Source of the DNA: Nematostella vectensis
Taxonomy: Eukaryota > Cnidaria > Anthozoa > Actiniaria > Edwardsiidae
Length of the DNA: 64,000 nt
Direction: 5' to 3'
Assembly: GCF_932526225.1 (NCBI RefSeq)
Contig: NC_064038.1
Location: 17,225,075 to 17,289,074, forward strand
This document shows positions 46,830 to 57,515 of the stretch, piece after piece. A program made the translations under genes and the position numbers. Position 1 is the first letter of the stretch. Every line of letters begins with the position of its first letter. Under the pieces are notes generated by a model. The model ran no database searches. It worked only from the letters and a program-made list of their open reading frames with translations, and was not told the origin of the DNA.

Positions 46830-47340
46830 CATTGGCGATTTGCCTTGTTTTGACTTGGCTTGTGGTAATATTGCCAATGGACATTGAAATGTATGTGCCA
46901 CTGTGTTTAAACATAAACACTTAAAACCATTTACATAATGCATTATTTTTACCACACTTATTATTGTGTTAAATTGTGGGACACTTGTGAGGCGGCGCTA
47001 AGAATAACATTCAGAAACTATCATCAAAAGCACAAAGAATTCTTGCTTATTTGAGCTATGGCACTTACAGTAATTTACTTTATTAACATAAAAAGTAGCC
47101 CTAAAGTACATCACTTACTCAACAGAAAACACAGGCGAATTATTCTTAAAAATAGGAAACTCACTTGCAGTTTTCCTTGTAAGATGCCAATTCTGTTTGA
47201 TCGCCATTTTCTTTTCGCCTTACATATAAGGAATATTTATTACGCGCCTGCAATTTAGGAGACAGCGGTCATCACACATTTGGGCTTCCTGTGCCCGAGA
47301 GGGTCTTGATCTACCCATAAGCCAACGCTTAGTTTGGCGC
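46830..47340. other. Intergenic stretch without recognised features
   Basis: Nothing beyond A/T-rich DNA was recognised here. Confidence 0.45.
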
Positions 47341-47362
47341 CTTTTTACGTATCTCATTTGCA

Positions 47363-47398
47363 ATGGCGACGGCAGCGAAGGTCCGGCAGCGAATGGAG
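47363..47398 (+). CDS. Possible first coding exon of an unknown gene
   Basis: ATG at 47363 starts MATAAKVRQRME and ends at a GTAGGA donor (47399), in a locally GC-rich stretch. A possible phase-0 follow-on exon at 48720-48814 (RSCQSAVKCLQKCHQIQ...) lies between TTTCAG and GTAAGC. I do not recognise the protein. Confidence 0.28.
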
Positions 47399-47904
47399 GT
47401 AGGATTTATCTCGATTTATATCTTTAAATTCTCAGCTCTATACAAATACAAGCATCATTTACGATACACTCTTTTTTATTGAAGAACCTTTTTATTAAGA
47501 ACGTTCAGCCTAAGATTTTGACAAATGTTAGGAACATGTTGAGGCCCAGATAAAAGCCATAAAACATTATACTACAGCCTCAAATTTCTCCAAAAACGAG
47601 ACCGTCTCAGACTTTTTACTGAAAATTAGACGTTCTTATCAGAAAAAGAGTGTATCCTCATGAGATTGATGATCGTTGTACAGTACAGGTCTAGATTAAC
47701 ATAAACTCCTCTCGCGAGTCCTCGAGACTCGTGCATGAAGACAAGCTTCACCATAACCCATCGTCGGACATAAAACAAAAGTTTCTGCTATTTGGGTAAT
47801 CATTCCTGATAGCATTTCGAGTTGAAAAGCACTCCAATAAATAGAAGCTACTGACTTTGAAGAAAAGGGTAAGCAATTTCATTTAGTGAATGGCTAGCCA
47901 ACAA

Positions 47905-48318
47905 GACTTTGTATACAATGGCTAGACTGCGTGACTTGTGTACAATGACTAGACTGTGTGACTTGTGTACAATGACTGGGCTGTGTGACTTGTGTACAAT
48001 GACTGGACTGTGTGACTTGTGTACAATGACTAGACTGCGTGACTTGTATACAATGACTAGACTGCGTGACTTGTGTACAATGACTAGACTGCGTGACGTG
48101 TGTACAATGACTAGACTGCGTGACTTGTGTACAATGACTAGACTGCGTGACTTGTGTACAATGACTAGACTGTGTGACGTGTGTACAATGACTAGACTGT
48201 GTGACTTGTGTACAATGACTAGACTGCGTGACGTGTGTACAATGACTAGACTGTGACTTGTATACAATGACTAGACTGTGTGACTTGTATACAATGACTA
48301 GACTGTGTGACTTGGCAT
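47905..48318. repeat. 27-bp minisatellite, about 15 copies
   Basis: Units contain GTGACTTGTGTACAATGACT and AGACTGC or AGACTGT. 27 is divisible by three, so ORFs stay open on both strands by chance. Confidence 0.93.
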
Positions 48319-48719
48319 GTTTGTTGTCGATTCTTGGTTTGCAAGCATGTATGCAAATTAGATATCGTATGCAAATTAACATCGTATGCAAATTAGATAA
48401 TTTGACCTGGTTTTCTGTGGATGGAGGTCCTACAAAAATCAAATATTATATTTTCCTTGCCCACATCTACTAAGGTTTCGGATTTTCAAGATACATTTTC
48501 TTTGTTTACTGTAATTTACCAGTACTGGGCGATCAAGATTGTTTGTAAACATCCTTTGAAAAGTATGTAGGTTTAGATGACTTTTTTATAGCTGAGAGAC
48601 ACAGAAAATAAAGGCTTACTTGCAATAAATTGTTCTTTTGGCTTTAGTAGATGCATGTGGCTGGTGTAGTTTATATAATTTGTTTCAATATTTGCACTGC
48701 TTTGGTGGTCTGATTTCAG

Positions 48720-48814
48720 CGCTCGTGCCAATCGGCAGTAAAATGTTTACAAAAGTGCCATCAAATACAGTGGAAGCAAAATGAGTTTGAAAGTGGGGAA
48801 ATTTACCAACATTT
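48720..48814 (+). CDS. Possible second exon of the same unknown gene
   Basis: An open 95-nt stretch between a good acceptor (TGATTTCAG) and donor (GTAAGC) encodes a polar, Cys/Gln-rich segment. Its exit phase (2) does not join cleanly to the next candidate at 50503-50614, so another exon would be needed or the call is wrong. Confidence 0.25.
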
Positions 48815-48819
48815 GTAAG

Positions 48820-50500
48820 CGTTGATTTTGTGCACCCGCAAGCCCACAGTGTAAGTCTTGCTATTACATTTTTTTATTACAAATTTTTATTATGAATTCT
48901 TAAATTAATGTAAAAAACAGCTAGTGTAAGCTTACTGTATATAAAAACAAATAATAATTCCAATAAAGTATTAAAACAAACTCTGTGCACAAGCGCTCGC
49001 CACTTGGCAAAATGTGAATTCCTTCCCCATTCTTCGCCAAGGTGGCGAATGCCGGTTCACCACAATCTTTTACCTCGAAATCGTATTTCTAATACGTCAA
49101 GATAACGTTCTGATGAAAATTGGAAAAAGACAGGCAAATTATGCAAATTGTGCTCATGATAACAACCTTATATATTATTGCTATTGATCATTTGTGTAAT
49201 TTTCTCCCTAATAATTTCTTGGGTATTATATTTTGATATACACTAACATCCATATACACTAACTAATTCGATCTTGAAGCGTTTTCAGCAAGTTTCAGCA
49301 ATTTGAGCGGTACCCTGAAGTCAAAGATTCTCTTGATGAGATCTATATGAATAGCCGGCCAAAACTGTGTAATGTAAACTCAAGCCTTCTGCAAAACATT
49401 ATTGCGAAGAAGTGATCTTCTCCTCTCAAAGAAACCCAAGTGCAGTCATGCATGACCCCCGGTGATTTACTCAGAGTTTGTTTACAATGAACTTTGTTAA
49501 TAACCCAAATTCGATCTTAATAAGAATTTGTTTATCAAGTCGAGCACAACAATGTTAGCGCAATAATTCCCATGAAACATACTTTTTAACACGAACACTT
49601 ATGTGTGTTAATCGAAGCAGTCAAATAACAAATCATTTGCTTCTTTGGACGAACTAGAAAAGATTGGCGTTTTTCTAATTTTTCTTACGAGTGAAATACA
49701 AGATGGCAGTTGACCATGCATGTAGTTGAGATCAACTTCAAATCCTCCATTTGATCATTGTTGAATCTGCCAGGCAATATTGTATATGCTCCAGGTTGAT
49801 TGCAGAAAACTTATCTGCTTTGGTATCTGGTGGTTTGTTTTGACTCGACTAACCATTTATTCCTGGCATTTTTCTTGATTATTTGATTAATCATTCTAAA
49901 ACCTTTGACATCAAGTGGTCATATGTACTCAATACTTTTGTATAGCTAGTACAGTACGACAAAACGCCTTTTATTGTGAGCACGACAACCAAAGATGATA
50001 ATTTGTAAACACAAACATTTATGTGTGTCACTCTTGTTGATCAAAACGTCAAAATCTACTCTGGATAGTGGTATTGATTGACAGAAGCACTTTTAAAATG
50101 TGTGTGCAAGTCCATGTGCTTCTTTGTTTATTGTTAGGGAAATATTTGTGGACTTCTCACACACTTGGCCATACTGACCATGAAGAAGAGAAAATAATTT
50201 TCAACACACCCTTTGCTTTTTGAAACCTTTTAATAAGCAAAGAACAGGAAAAGGAAAATTTAGGGCATTTTGCCTATGAGAATGAACATGTCCTTATCAT
50301 TTCTTCCTCAGATCTCTCATGTTTTGAATTATTGCAACTTTTGCTTCTGTAAACCTTCTGATCAGACACAAACTGTTTGAGATATTTTAATGACTCGACA
50401 CTCAAAAGTGGAGATTATGTTACTATAGACCTTTAATGTATGTGGTTGTTTTTTTTTTTGTCGAGAAGCAGACCCCTAGTTAACCTCCTATATCTTTTTT
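48820..50500. other. Intergenic or intronic stretch without recognised features
   Basis: A/T-rich DNA with no repeat array or protein match that I can recognise. Confidence 0.45.
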
Positions 50501-50502
50501 AG

Positions 50503-50614
50503 GGAAGTGGCTGCGGCTCATCGAATTCTCTGTAACAAGTGGTGTAGAACGTGGAATGGCTTGTCACTCAGTTCAATGTGACTCCCTTGCAAAGCTTGCA
50601 CTCTTCCAGGGCAG
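50503..50614 (+). CDS. Possible third exon of the same unknown gene
   Basis: Between TCTTTTTTAG and GTAAGG, one frame is open and reads KWLRLIEFSVTSGVERGM then HSVQCDSLAKLALFQGR. It looks protein-like but I recognise no family. The frame needs a phase-1 entry. Confidence 0.25.
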
Positions 50615-51024
50615 GTAAGGTTTATACTAAGCTTATTATAGCCGTTCCCACAAAAAATTCACAAATATAATTTTTTATCGTCTTGGTTGAAGTATTATGT
50701 CAAATAGTAGATGACTTATTGTTGTAAAACCAATGACTCAATTAATATATTTTGACCAAAGAATTGTAGTGTAAATCCAAAGTTTCTTATAAAAGGTAAA
50801 TCAGCCTTATCAAAAAGTTTTTGAGGAGCAGGTTATTATGAGTTTGAAGCGGTTTGGGTGCTGAGCGTTTCTTTTTTACTTGTCAGTAACAAAACAAAAA
50901 TATTATGAGAAATATATTATGGGAAAGCCCCTTCAATAGTAACTCCAAAAATATATATTTGGCCATTATGTTCTTGCATCTTAAGGCCCATTTGTTATTC
51001 AGCAAATTGCCGGGGATCATACAT

Positions 51025-51115
51025 GTAGTTTTGAAAAAAATTCTGGACTTTCTGAAACCAATTCAAAAGGATGTAAATAAGAAATTTTATACAGTAACTC
51101 CGTGATCAAGAGAAT
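51025..51115 (-). pseudogene. Penelope-like RT fragment, repeated at the other side of the Polinton
   Basis: About 85 bp here are nearly identical to 62410-62493. On the minus strand both encode [17 protein letters not shown], part of the open stretch that contains the Penelope-like RT region at 62.4-63.0 kb. Confidence 0.7.
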
Positions 51116-51496
51116 CAGTCAAGTATTAAAAGTTCAGAACGCAGCACCATGTTTGGCTAGCATAACAGAGAGAAGCTCTAGCAGCCTTTAATATCGTAGA
51201 AGGGAAGAGACTAAAATCATAACGATTTTGGCTGTACCTGACTTGTTGATCATGGAACAAAACCTGTAGACAGTGTGTGAAAAGGAATGCAAAGGGAACA
51301 CAATTCGTCATTAAAAAGTTTGCAGACTACTTTGAGCTACAAAAAATAATGGCTTTTAAATGCTACCCATTTAAACCAGAAGGGTGCCCCCCTGGACATT
51401 AAAAAGTGGGGCGTTCATATAATAGTGCTCGATACATAGGTGTAGAGCGGGATATATCTTGCTTTGTAGGAAAAAAAACACGCGAACTACCGTTTC

Positions 51497-51539
51497 ATCT
51501 CTACAAGCCTGTTTCGTGGTTGCCCACTCATCAGGAGAT
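51497..51539 (-). ncRNA. Hammerhead ribozyme, type I
   Basis: On the minus strand, stem I ATCTC pairs with GAGAT. The core CTGATGA is followed by stem II GTGG-GCAA-CCAC, then GAAA, a 2-bp stem III (AC/GT, loop AGGCTT) and the cleavage triplet GTA. All invariant core nucleotides are present. Short-stem-III hammerheads of this form are known from Penelope-like elements and retrozymes. It lies between the Polinton left end and a Penelope-like fragment. Confidence 0.8.
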
Positions 51540-51604
51540 TTATCAAGAATATATTACTATCATCACTTATATACTATCTATGTATAAAATTAACATAAAA
51601 ATAG

Positions 51605-51976
51605 GGGGGACTGGGGGGTTTCAGAGAAACTAGTGGGGGGTGCGGATCGCCCCTCCGGGCCTCCCAGCCCGCTTTCAGTGAAACGGGTGGGAGGCGCGAA
51701 TCGCCCCTCCGGGCCTCCCAGCCCCACTCCAGGCTGGGGACTTTCGGTGACACGTTTCGCGTAGATTAATAATTAATCTACGTCGGGACCACTTCGCGTA
51801 GATGGGTAGGTCTACGCAAAACACACCCTGCGTAGGTGGCTAATTAGCGATGGTGTCGGGGACGTGTGCTAGGGCCTGAGGGCCGTGAAAACGAGGAGGG
51901 CCGCCAACCTACGGAGCGCGGAACAACGGCCGTAAATCCGAAGCCGCTGGCGTGGCGTTTAAACCTGAGTTTTACT
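51605..51976. repeat. Left terminal inverted repeat of the Polinton
   Basis: It starts GGGGGACTGGGGGGTTTCAG and ends CCTGAGTTTTACTC. Its complement occupies 61896-62280 with scattered mismatches and indels. It contains a near-palindrome AGATTAATAATTAATCT and repeated CGCCCCTCCGGGCCTCCCAG blocks. Confidence 0.92.
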
Positions 51977-52024
51977 CACGCGGTGCTTGAATTGCTCCCA
52001 ATCCCCCAGTTTGGTCGTTCAATT

Positions 52025-53010
52025 ATGCTTATAGTGACGCACGAAGGCAAACTGTACCGATCGGGACAGGACGGATCGGCTATCGACAGGGCGTTTACAG
52101 ACGAGACTGGACATGACCCTCAATGGCTCCCTGATGATCACCCAGCCTACCAAGAGTACACCGAAGCTACCCACTCGATGGGCGATGCAATAGGGTATCG
52201 CTTCAAGAAGTGGACCCAAAGAGAGAACATCAGGCCAACGCCTCTTAAATACAGGGACGTCTGGCGAGCGGCGCAGGTTGAGTCCAAAGTGTGGAATAGC
52301 AAGGAAAACTTAGGGGCGCAGCCTCATGCGCACATCGACATGCGTGCGGCGTACCTAGGATGCGAGGACAGTCTCTCCGGCGGCGCCTCGGACGCCATTG
52401 ATTTGGTACGGAAATACGGCTTCCCTACGAACGTGTATCGTATCGCGGCCATTGAGCGAGGTTCTTCAACTAACCGGGGCCATTCAGCTGACCGAGTGGG
52501 AGTTCTCTGAGGCCTGCCACCCCTACACTTCCGGGAGGAAGCGTCGGAAAAAAGGACTCCATCAAGTTCCCCCACTCCATCGCGTGCCGCCCCGGCGGCG
52601 AAGACTCGCAGTACCCTGAGGGTCGAGATTTCGCTGTCCGTTTCGTAGGCAAGTGCGCTCGCCATGGCGACGAGTCCTCGATCGTAGTCCGCGACCGTGA
52701 AGAAGCCGCGTATCTGACAAACCTCCTTGCGGGCACCGACCACTTACTTAACTTCGAGCATGCCGACGGGGCTCATCTGATCCAATACAAAGACGGTGTC
52801 CGACGCTCACAATAGTACCATATCAGGGCCTTCGTCTTGGCGTACACAAACATAGCGTTGCGACGAATGTTGAGGCGGATCCCTCGCGAAGACGTCCTCC
52901 GAGTGTGCACAGATGCCATATACGCAAAGGCGGTGCCCAGTGGTGTAAAGCTCGTGGAGCAAAACCCGAGGTATGGAGAGTGGCGCCACAAGAAGCCTGG
53001 GTACGAGTGA
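52025..53010 (+). pseudogene. Short DNA-polymerase-like module of the Polinton, broken
   Basis: An ATG at 52025 begins a reading path with HIDMRAAYLGCE near 52335, reminiscent of polymerase motif A (Asp-x-x-x-x-Tyr). Pieces in shifted frames follow (LTGAIQLTEWEF; VRFVGKCARHGD). Then HIRAFVLAYTNIAL and VLRVCTDAIYAKAVP near 52900 place Thr-Asp-Ala as a motif C-like site. Breaks are frame changes near 52450 and 52530, a TAG at 52813-52815 and a TGA at 53008-53010. Past the last stop the same frame runs into the helicase, so the ancestor was probably one fusion protein. At about 330 residues it is far shorter than the protein-primed PolB of Polintons. The polymerase role is inferred from two motifs only. 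Confidence 0.55.
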
Positions 53011-54214
53011 CGACCCGAAGCGGCTTGGGGTCCGAAGAAGTCGGGGAGCTTGGCTAGGGGGCCAAGCACTGCGCCGAGTCTGCCGTACGATCTAGTGGCC
53101 GCAACCTCCGCAAAAATGTATCTAGCCGGCCAAGGAGGATCGGGGAAGACCGAGTGGGCGGTGAGCATGTTCCGCGGCCGCAACGTTGTGGTGCTCACTC
53201 CCAAGAACGACCTCGCCCACGACCATCGCAACAACCCGCGCCTCGCGGTGAAGGCTCAAACCTACCACCACTACCTCTGCATACCAGCGGAGAAGCCTAT
53301 AGAGGAGTGGAGACCTTCCGAGCTGGGGCACAAACTCGACCCCCTCGCAGAAGTACTCATCATTGACGAGTGCTGTAAGGTACAGACTGGGGTGCTACGC
53401 GCCATCGCCACGCGGCCGTGTCAGGTAGTGTGTTGTGGCGACTATGGGCAGGCCCCGCCCTGGGGAGATAAAGAGGGGCCTCACGATATGCTCAAGGAGT
53501 GGGCACAAGGGAACATCCGCTGGTTCGAGTCTGACTACCGCTGCCGGTGTGAAGACTGCGGAAAGCCGTACAGTACATGCGACTGCGGCTCTGCCGCGCC
53601 CTCCTCCAGGCTCCACGACATAAAGGGCCGGATTTGGTGTCAGCCAGATTCCCAACAGTTTGAGGTGTTTGGAGAAGAGTGGGATGGGGTGGCGTTCGAC
53701 GCGGCGATCGAGCAGGCCCACCCAAGCGATATGTGGGTGTGCTCGACCAACAAGATGGGGGCCCTTGTCCAGCAGCGATTGGTAGAGCACCAGGAAAAAC
53801 TACCCCCGATTGCCAGCAACCATCCGCTTCGACCCCGGTCCTAGCGTCGCGCATCGTTATCGCAAGCAAGGGCGGCCGGTGCCCGTGCCAGGCAAAAGGG
53901 GTGAGAAGGTCGACGCGTACAAAGGCACGGTAGTCGAGGTTCCCCTCGACGCGGCCCTTAACGGGCTTCCCCTCGAGTGGAAATACGCGGGCTGGGGGAC
54001 AGTCCACCGGGTGCAGGGCAAGACTATCCAGACTCCAAGACGTTTGTTTATCATAGACCACAGCTTAGAGGGCTGGATCACGATTGCTGTATACACCGGC
54101 ATCTCCCGCGTGCGGCGCGCCGACCAGATAGTCCGCGTGATCCCCCCGATAACACCCCCGGCGCCTTGGTTCCCACAGGACTGCAAGCTACGCCCAGTGA
54201 AGAGCTCATTATAG
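53011..54214 (+). pseudogene. SF1 helicase of the Polinton (one frameshift)
   Basis: Walker A GQGGSGKTEW (near 53131), Walker B VLIIDECCK (near 53355) and motif III VVCCGDYGQAPPW (near 53425) are clear. A CRCEDCGKPYSTCDCG cluster near 53545 may be a zinc insert. After a frame change near 53810 the C-terminal motifs follow: GTVHRVQGKTI (near 53998) and VYTGISRVRRADQI (near 54090), as in Pif1/RecD-type helicases. It would unwind DNA during element replication. Its N-terminus continues from the polymerase-like module. Confidence 0.8.
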
Positions 54215-54486
54215 CGCGAATCAAGCGATACGCTATAGACGACAGGCAAAAGGGTCGCACAAAGTACACGGGACCGCGCCACGTTCTGACGGTAGACCAC
54301 GTACTCGGCATGATTGCTGACGCGGAAAAGAAGTGCACGGTCTGTGGCACTCAGCTTCTGCTTCAGGGGTACACCAAGAGTCATCCCCAATGCTTCAGTA
54401 TCGACCGGCTGGACGACAGTCAGGGTCACTACAAGTGGAATGTCAGACTCATGTGCCTTAGCTGCAATAGGAGGCACAAGCGCTGA
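54194..54486 (+). CDS. HNH endonuclease of the Polinton
   Basis: The open stretch (ARIKRYAIDDRQKGRTKYTG onward) contains CTVCGTQ, then FSIDRLDDSQGHY and LMCLSCNRRHKR, the Cys-x2-Cys pairs and Asn/His pattern of zinc-bound HNH nucleases. It overlaps the helicase end by about 20 bp in another frame and has no near ATG. It could be made by frameshift as a C-terminal domain of the helicase, or start at an internal Met. The nuclease residues look intact. Confidence 0.8.
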
Positions 54487-55216
54487 TCACGCTAGAGTGA
54501 CGCTTTTCGGTTTTGAGAGGCACGCGCCTCAGCTTTATGGCGTCTTTAGGCGCAAAGCCAGTCATGCGAGTCTTCGTTGCGTTTATGTCCGAGATGACGA
54601 TTGGCAAAGCGGTAACCCACTCGCGGTTTGTTTCGCCTGATGCAAGCTCCTTCGAGTACTGCGCACGAAATAGGCGCTGTGCCAGCCAGCGATGGAAAGA
54701 CTCGGCGAAAGCTTGGCTCCTGTGGTGCCCTGGCTCAGCCCGTCGGACCTCCACCCCGTGGTCTGTTAGGAGCTTTGTGGTAGCACCCTTGAACTCCGTG
54801 CCGTCATCAACCATGAGGACTTTAGGCCATGTGAGAGGTCCCTCTGCATAGATGCCAGCGAGTTCGCGGGAGACGGCGGCCGCGCTCTTAGCCCTCAGTG
54901 GGCGGGCGGCTTTATATCGTGAAGCAACGTCAACGACAGTCAGGGCATACTTGTACCCGCGGTCGGTTGGCAAGAATAGCAGGTCCGACTGGTGGATACG
55001 GTTTGGTATCTGCTCCGAGAAGTGGGCGTAGGTAGTCGGAGGAGGGGGTGTCTGTGTGTAGCCCCCGACGGGCTGCGAGCTTACCCACTTGCGCACTCGA
55101 TCTATGGAGGCTGAGCCCTTGAAAAGTTTGGCATGCAGAGCGGTCACTCCCTGGAAGTAGTATATAGGACGAAGGAACGCATCGAGTTCTTCGTCGGACA
55201 TGCGCTTCGCCGCCAT
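54458..55216 (-). CDS. Retroviral-type integrase of the Polinton
   Basis: The 252-residue protein starts MAAKRMSDEELDAFL (ATG at 55216). The DDE core shows HQSDLLFLP, VDDGTEF and AFAESFHRWLAQR, supplying Asp, Asp and Glu, and the ALTVVDVASRY segment typical of rve integrases. It inserts the element DNA into the host. No stop or frameshift interrupts it. Its 3' end overlaps the HNH gene on the other strand by about 30 bp. Confidence 0.88.
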   Translation of the reverse strand: MAAKRMSDEELDAFLRPIYYFQGVTALHAKLFKGSASIDRVRKWVSSQPVGGYTQTPPPPTTYAHFSEQIPNRIHQSDLLFLPTDRGYKYALTVVDVASRYKAARPLRAKSAAAVSRELAGIYAEGPLTWPKVLMVDDGTEFKGATTKLLTDHGVEVRRAEPGHHRSQAFAESFHRWLAQRLFRAQYSKELASGETNREWVTALPIVISDINATKTRMTGFAPKDAIKLRRVPLKTEKRHSSVISACASYCS

Positions 55217-55412
55217 TACGTGGGTATCGCGATGCGTTGCAACGCATGTATCGGTCTCCAACAGGCGGTTGCCGTCTGCTCGGGCAGTGCCGAGGTGGTC
55301 TTTCTGAGGCCGGTCTGCAATCATCTTATGCGTATACGCGTATGTATACGCATGCGCGTATGCGCAGCATGAAAAAAGGCCGCCTAGACGCAGCGCCGGA
55401 ACGGCAGCTACA

Positions 55413-55838
55413 TCACAGCAAGCGGCTGGCTGCGTAGCCGATGGCGAGAGCGCCGGCGCCAATGTGCGCCAACTCGGCGTTTTTCTGCGTTTTGCTGGGG
55501 TTGTAGTAGTCGGGCAGCTCAGGAGCCCGCATCGACTCCAGGGATTGTTTTGGCCGGGTCTGGTTGTAGAGTTTGAGCGCGTAGTCAGTGTCAGTGAAGT
55601 TTTGCTTTGCGAGGGACCCTCTCTCGCGACTTTGAGCTTGCCAATCGAGGATTTTTTGTCCCCGCTGTTGGTAGCGTCCATAGTCTTGTTGGTATTTCTC
55701 TAGGGCCTTGTCGTGCTTCTCCTTCTCAGCTAAGGCAGGGCTCTCATCGTTCGACAAGAACTTTGCGAGGTAGTTGCCACCAACGAATGCAGTAGCGTTT
55801 AGGACGGCGCCGCCAACCAAAATCGCGATAGAGGCCAT
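55413..55838 (-). CDS. Small membrane protein of the Polinton
   Basis: The 141-residue protein starts MASIAILVGGAVLNATAF, a hydrophobic N-terminus. A charged, probably coiled-coil middle (EKEKHDKALEKYQQDY) and a conserved-looking ELPDYYNPSKTQKNAELAHI follow. It ends in a second hydrophobic stretch (IGAGALAIGYAASRLL). I recall a similar layout in other cnidarian Polinton copies but know no function; a virion membrane or scaffolding role is a guess. Confidence 0.65.
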   Translation of the reverse strand: MASIAILVGGAVLNATAFVGGNYLAKFLSNDESPALAEKEKHDKALEKYQQDYGRYQQRGQKILDWQAQSRERGSLAKQNFTDTDYALKLYNQTRPKQSLESMRAPELPDYYNPSKTQKNAELAHIGAGALAIGYAASRLL

Positions 55839-55941
55839 CGAGTAGTGTGTGTGTGCTTTGCACACTTTCACGTGCTGTGTGTACGCACGTGAAACGTACA
55901 CGAGTCTAATACATGGCCTACACATGTGCCACAGTACACTA

Positions 55942-56166
55942 CTACATGGCCAGGATCTTCTGGTCCTCGAGGTAACCCTTCAAAGCGACAGCACCTGCAA
56001 CGGCGGCAGTCATTTTTGCATAGTTCATGGCGTTCGCGGAGGGGTCTTTGGTAAAGTCCTCGCGTAAGACCTTGCGCCCAACCCAGCCGATACCGGCGAC
56101 GAGGCCGGTTATGACTGCGGCGTCAGCGATGGTCTTTGTAATCTTGCTCTGCTGCGTCGTCGACAT
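55942..56166 (-). CDS. Small hydrophobic protein of the Polinton
   Basis: The 74-residue protein starts MSTTQQSKITKTIADAA with a membrane segment (VITGLVAGIGWVG) and a second weak one (AAVAGAVALKGYL). It is in frame with the upstream ORF, but the internal Met fits a small virion-type protein. The function is unknown. Confidence 0.55.
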   Translation of the reverse strand: MSTTQQSKITKTIADAAVITGLVAGIGWVGRKVLREDFTKDPSANAMNYAKMTAAVAGAVALKGYLEDQKILAM

Positions 56167-56745
56167 TGCGGTGCACGGACGTGCGGATATGGGTGGGGCC
56201 CTCGTGTCTAAATGTCTGCTTACTCCATGGATAACAGCCGACATTTGCACTGTCCTGGAGCGCGAAGCGCTGTAGCCAGGAACGGCAAGCGGTCGATCCT
56301 TGGTCCGCTGTGCGGCCCCCAGCGGCGCCCTTGCGGGCGGAGTCACGTCGTCGGTAGCTCGCTGGTTAACAGCTGGTGTACGAGTGAACGCGGCAGCTAG
56401 CTCCCGCCTACGTGTGTAGAGGCCGATCAATGACACTAGAAGACCAGCGACCCCGATAACCAAGCTAGCCGACCAAGCAGAGTTGCTTTCCGGGACTGGT
56501 CTGTGTATGCCTTCGGCGCGCAAGCCCTCGTGTCCCTGCGGCTCGCTAGCGACCGGCGACCCAACGCGTTGCACGACACCTACCATTTCTCTCGACTTCC
56601 CCGAGGCTACGAGAATCGCGAGTTTCTCCCTCGCGTCTGCTATCTCAGTTTGCTCACCTCCGGTTTCCGTTCCGTCAGGCTGCGTCGAGCAGCCCAACGA
56701 CTCGACGGCCGGGAGGCCGGCGGCGCCCCCCTCAAGAAGACTCAA
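56167..56745 (-). CDS. Single-pass membrane protein of the Polinton
   Basis: The open stretch has a hydrophilic N-part, one clear membrane helix (SASLVIGVAGLLVSLIGLY followed by TRRR) and a basic C-part. The N-terminus is uncertain: an ATG at about 56767 reads MSDEYFESS then stops, one base out of frame. It may be the true start before an indel. The function is unknown. Confidence 0.45.
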
Positions 56746-56847
56746 AATATTCGTCGCTCATCGTGCACCCCCCTGCCATGGCTAAGGTGCAACACGTGGA
56801 TCAATGCGTTATGCCCTAGGGCATACGTGGGCGGTGGTTTACTGCGC

Positions 56848-57450
56848 TTACCGTTCAACTAGGGCGATGGTATAAGGGTGACGCAAGCAAAACTCTAACT
56901 TCGAGAACTTTTTCGTCTTGAGGGCCTTCATGTACTCTTTCATCTTCTCTTCTGAGAGCTCCGCGCCGTAGTCATGCAGGATAGCTTTCATGTCCGCCTT
57001 GCTCGGGGTATAGAAGACCACCAAGGCCGCGATGTTCTCACGGAACTGCTTCGTGATGCTGGTGAGCTGCTGCGTGATCAGCCACACGCTGATACCCACG
57101 TGGCGCGCGCTGAACGCCAAGTTGACGAGCTGGTCAGAGCGCCTCTTTACGTCTTTCGAGGCCGCACAGTCGTCGAGTATGATTAGCGTATTAGTGCCTT
57201 CGAAGAGAGCGGAGGCAAACCTCAGAAGTATGTCGATCTGACCCGCCTCAGGTGCGATGACAAACAGACGATTGTCGCCCTCGCCGAAGCCGTCGTATGT
57301 TTTGTTGTAGACAAAGGTAGGGCACACGAGTACGATGTAGTCAAACTTGCCCCGGAAAGGGCCGCGCAGCCGGTCCACTACGAATTGGGTCTTCCCGCAT
57401 GACGTCGGGCCCACGATGAGAGCGTTAAATGGGATGTTTTTCGGGTCCAT
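56848..57450 (-). CDS. A32-like DNA-packaging ATPase (FtsK/HerA family)
   Basis: The 200-residue protein starts at MDPKNIPFNALIVGPTSCGK, whose Walker A is GPTSCGKT. Walker B is NTLIILDDC and a sensor region reads ISVWLITQQLTS. It would pump element DNA into capsids, as in Polintons, virophages and large DNA viruses. The frame is open well upstream to 57687, but that part overlaps the capsid gene in another frame. It appears intact. Confidence 0.87.
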   Translation of the reverse strand: MDPKNIPFNALIVGPTSCGKTQFVVDRLRGPFRGKFDYIVLVCPTFVYNKTYDGFGEGDNRLFVIAPEAGQIDILLRFASALFEGTNTLIILDDCAASKDVKRRSDQLVNLAFSARHVGISVWLITQQLTSITKQFRENIAALVVFYTPSKADMKAILHDYGAELSEEKMKEYMKALKTKKFSKLEFCLRHPYTIALVER

Positions 57451-57515
57451 ACCGCGCTGCCGCAGCGCTTCGCGCGTTTCGGTGTCTGTGCTCAGTATTG
57501 TATGGACTCTAGCTG

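Noticed and set aside
44272-46920. An 882-codon minus-strand ORF and overlapping plus-strand ORFs
   Set aside because: It is produced by a 39-bp tandem repeat (13 codons) lacking stops; open in several frames and both strands, with no protein features.
54513-54851. A 112-codon plus-strand ORF
   Set aside because: It is the shadow of the integrase gene on the opposite strand.
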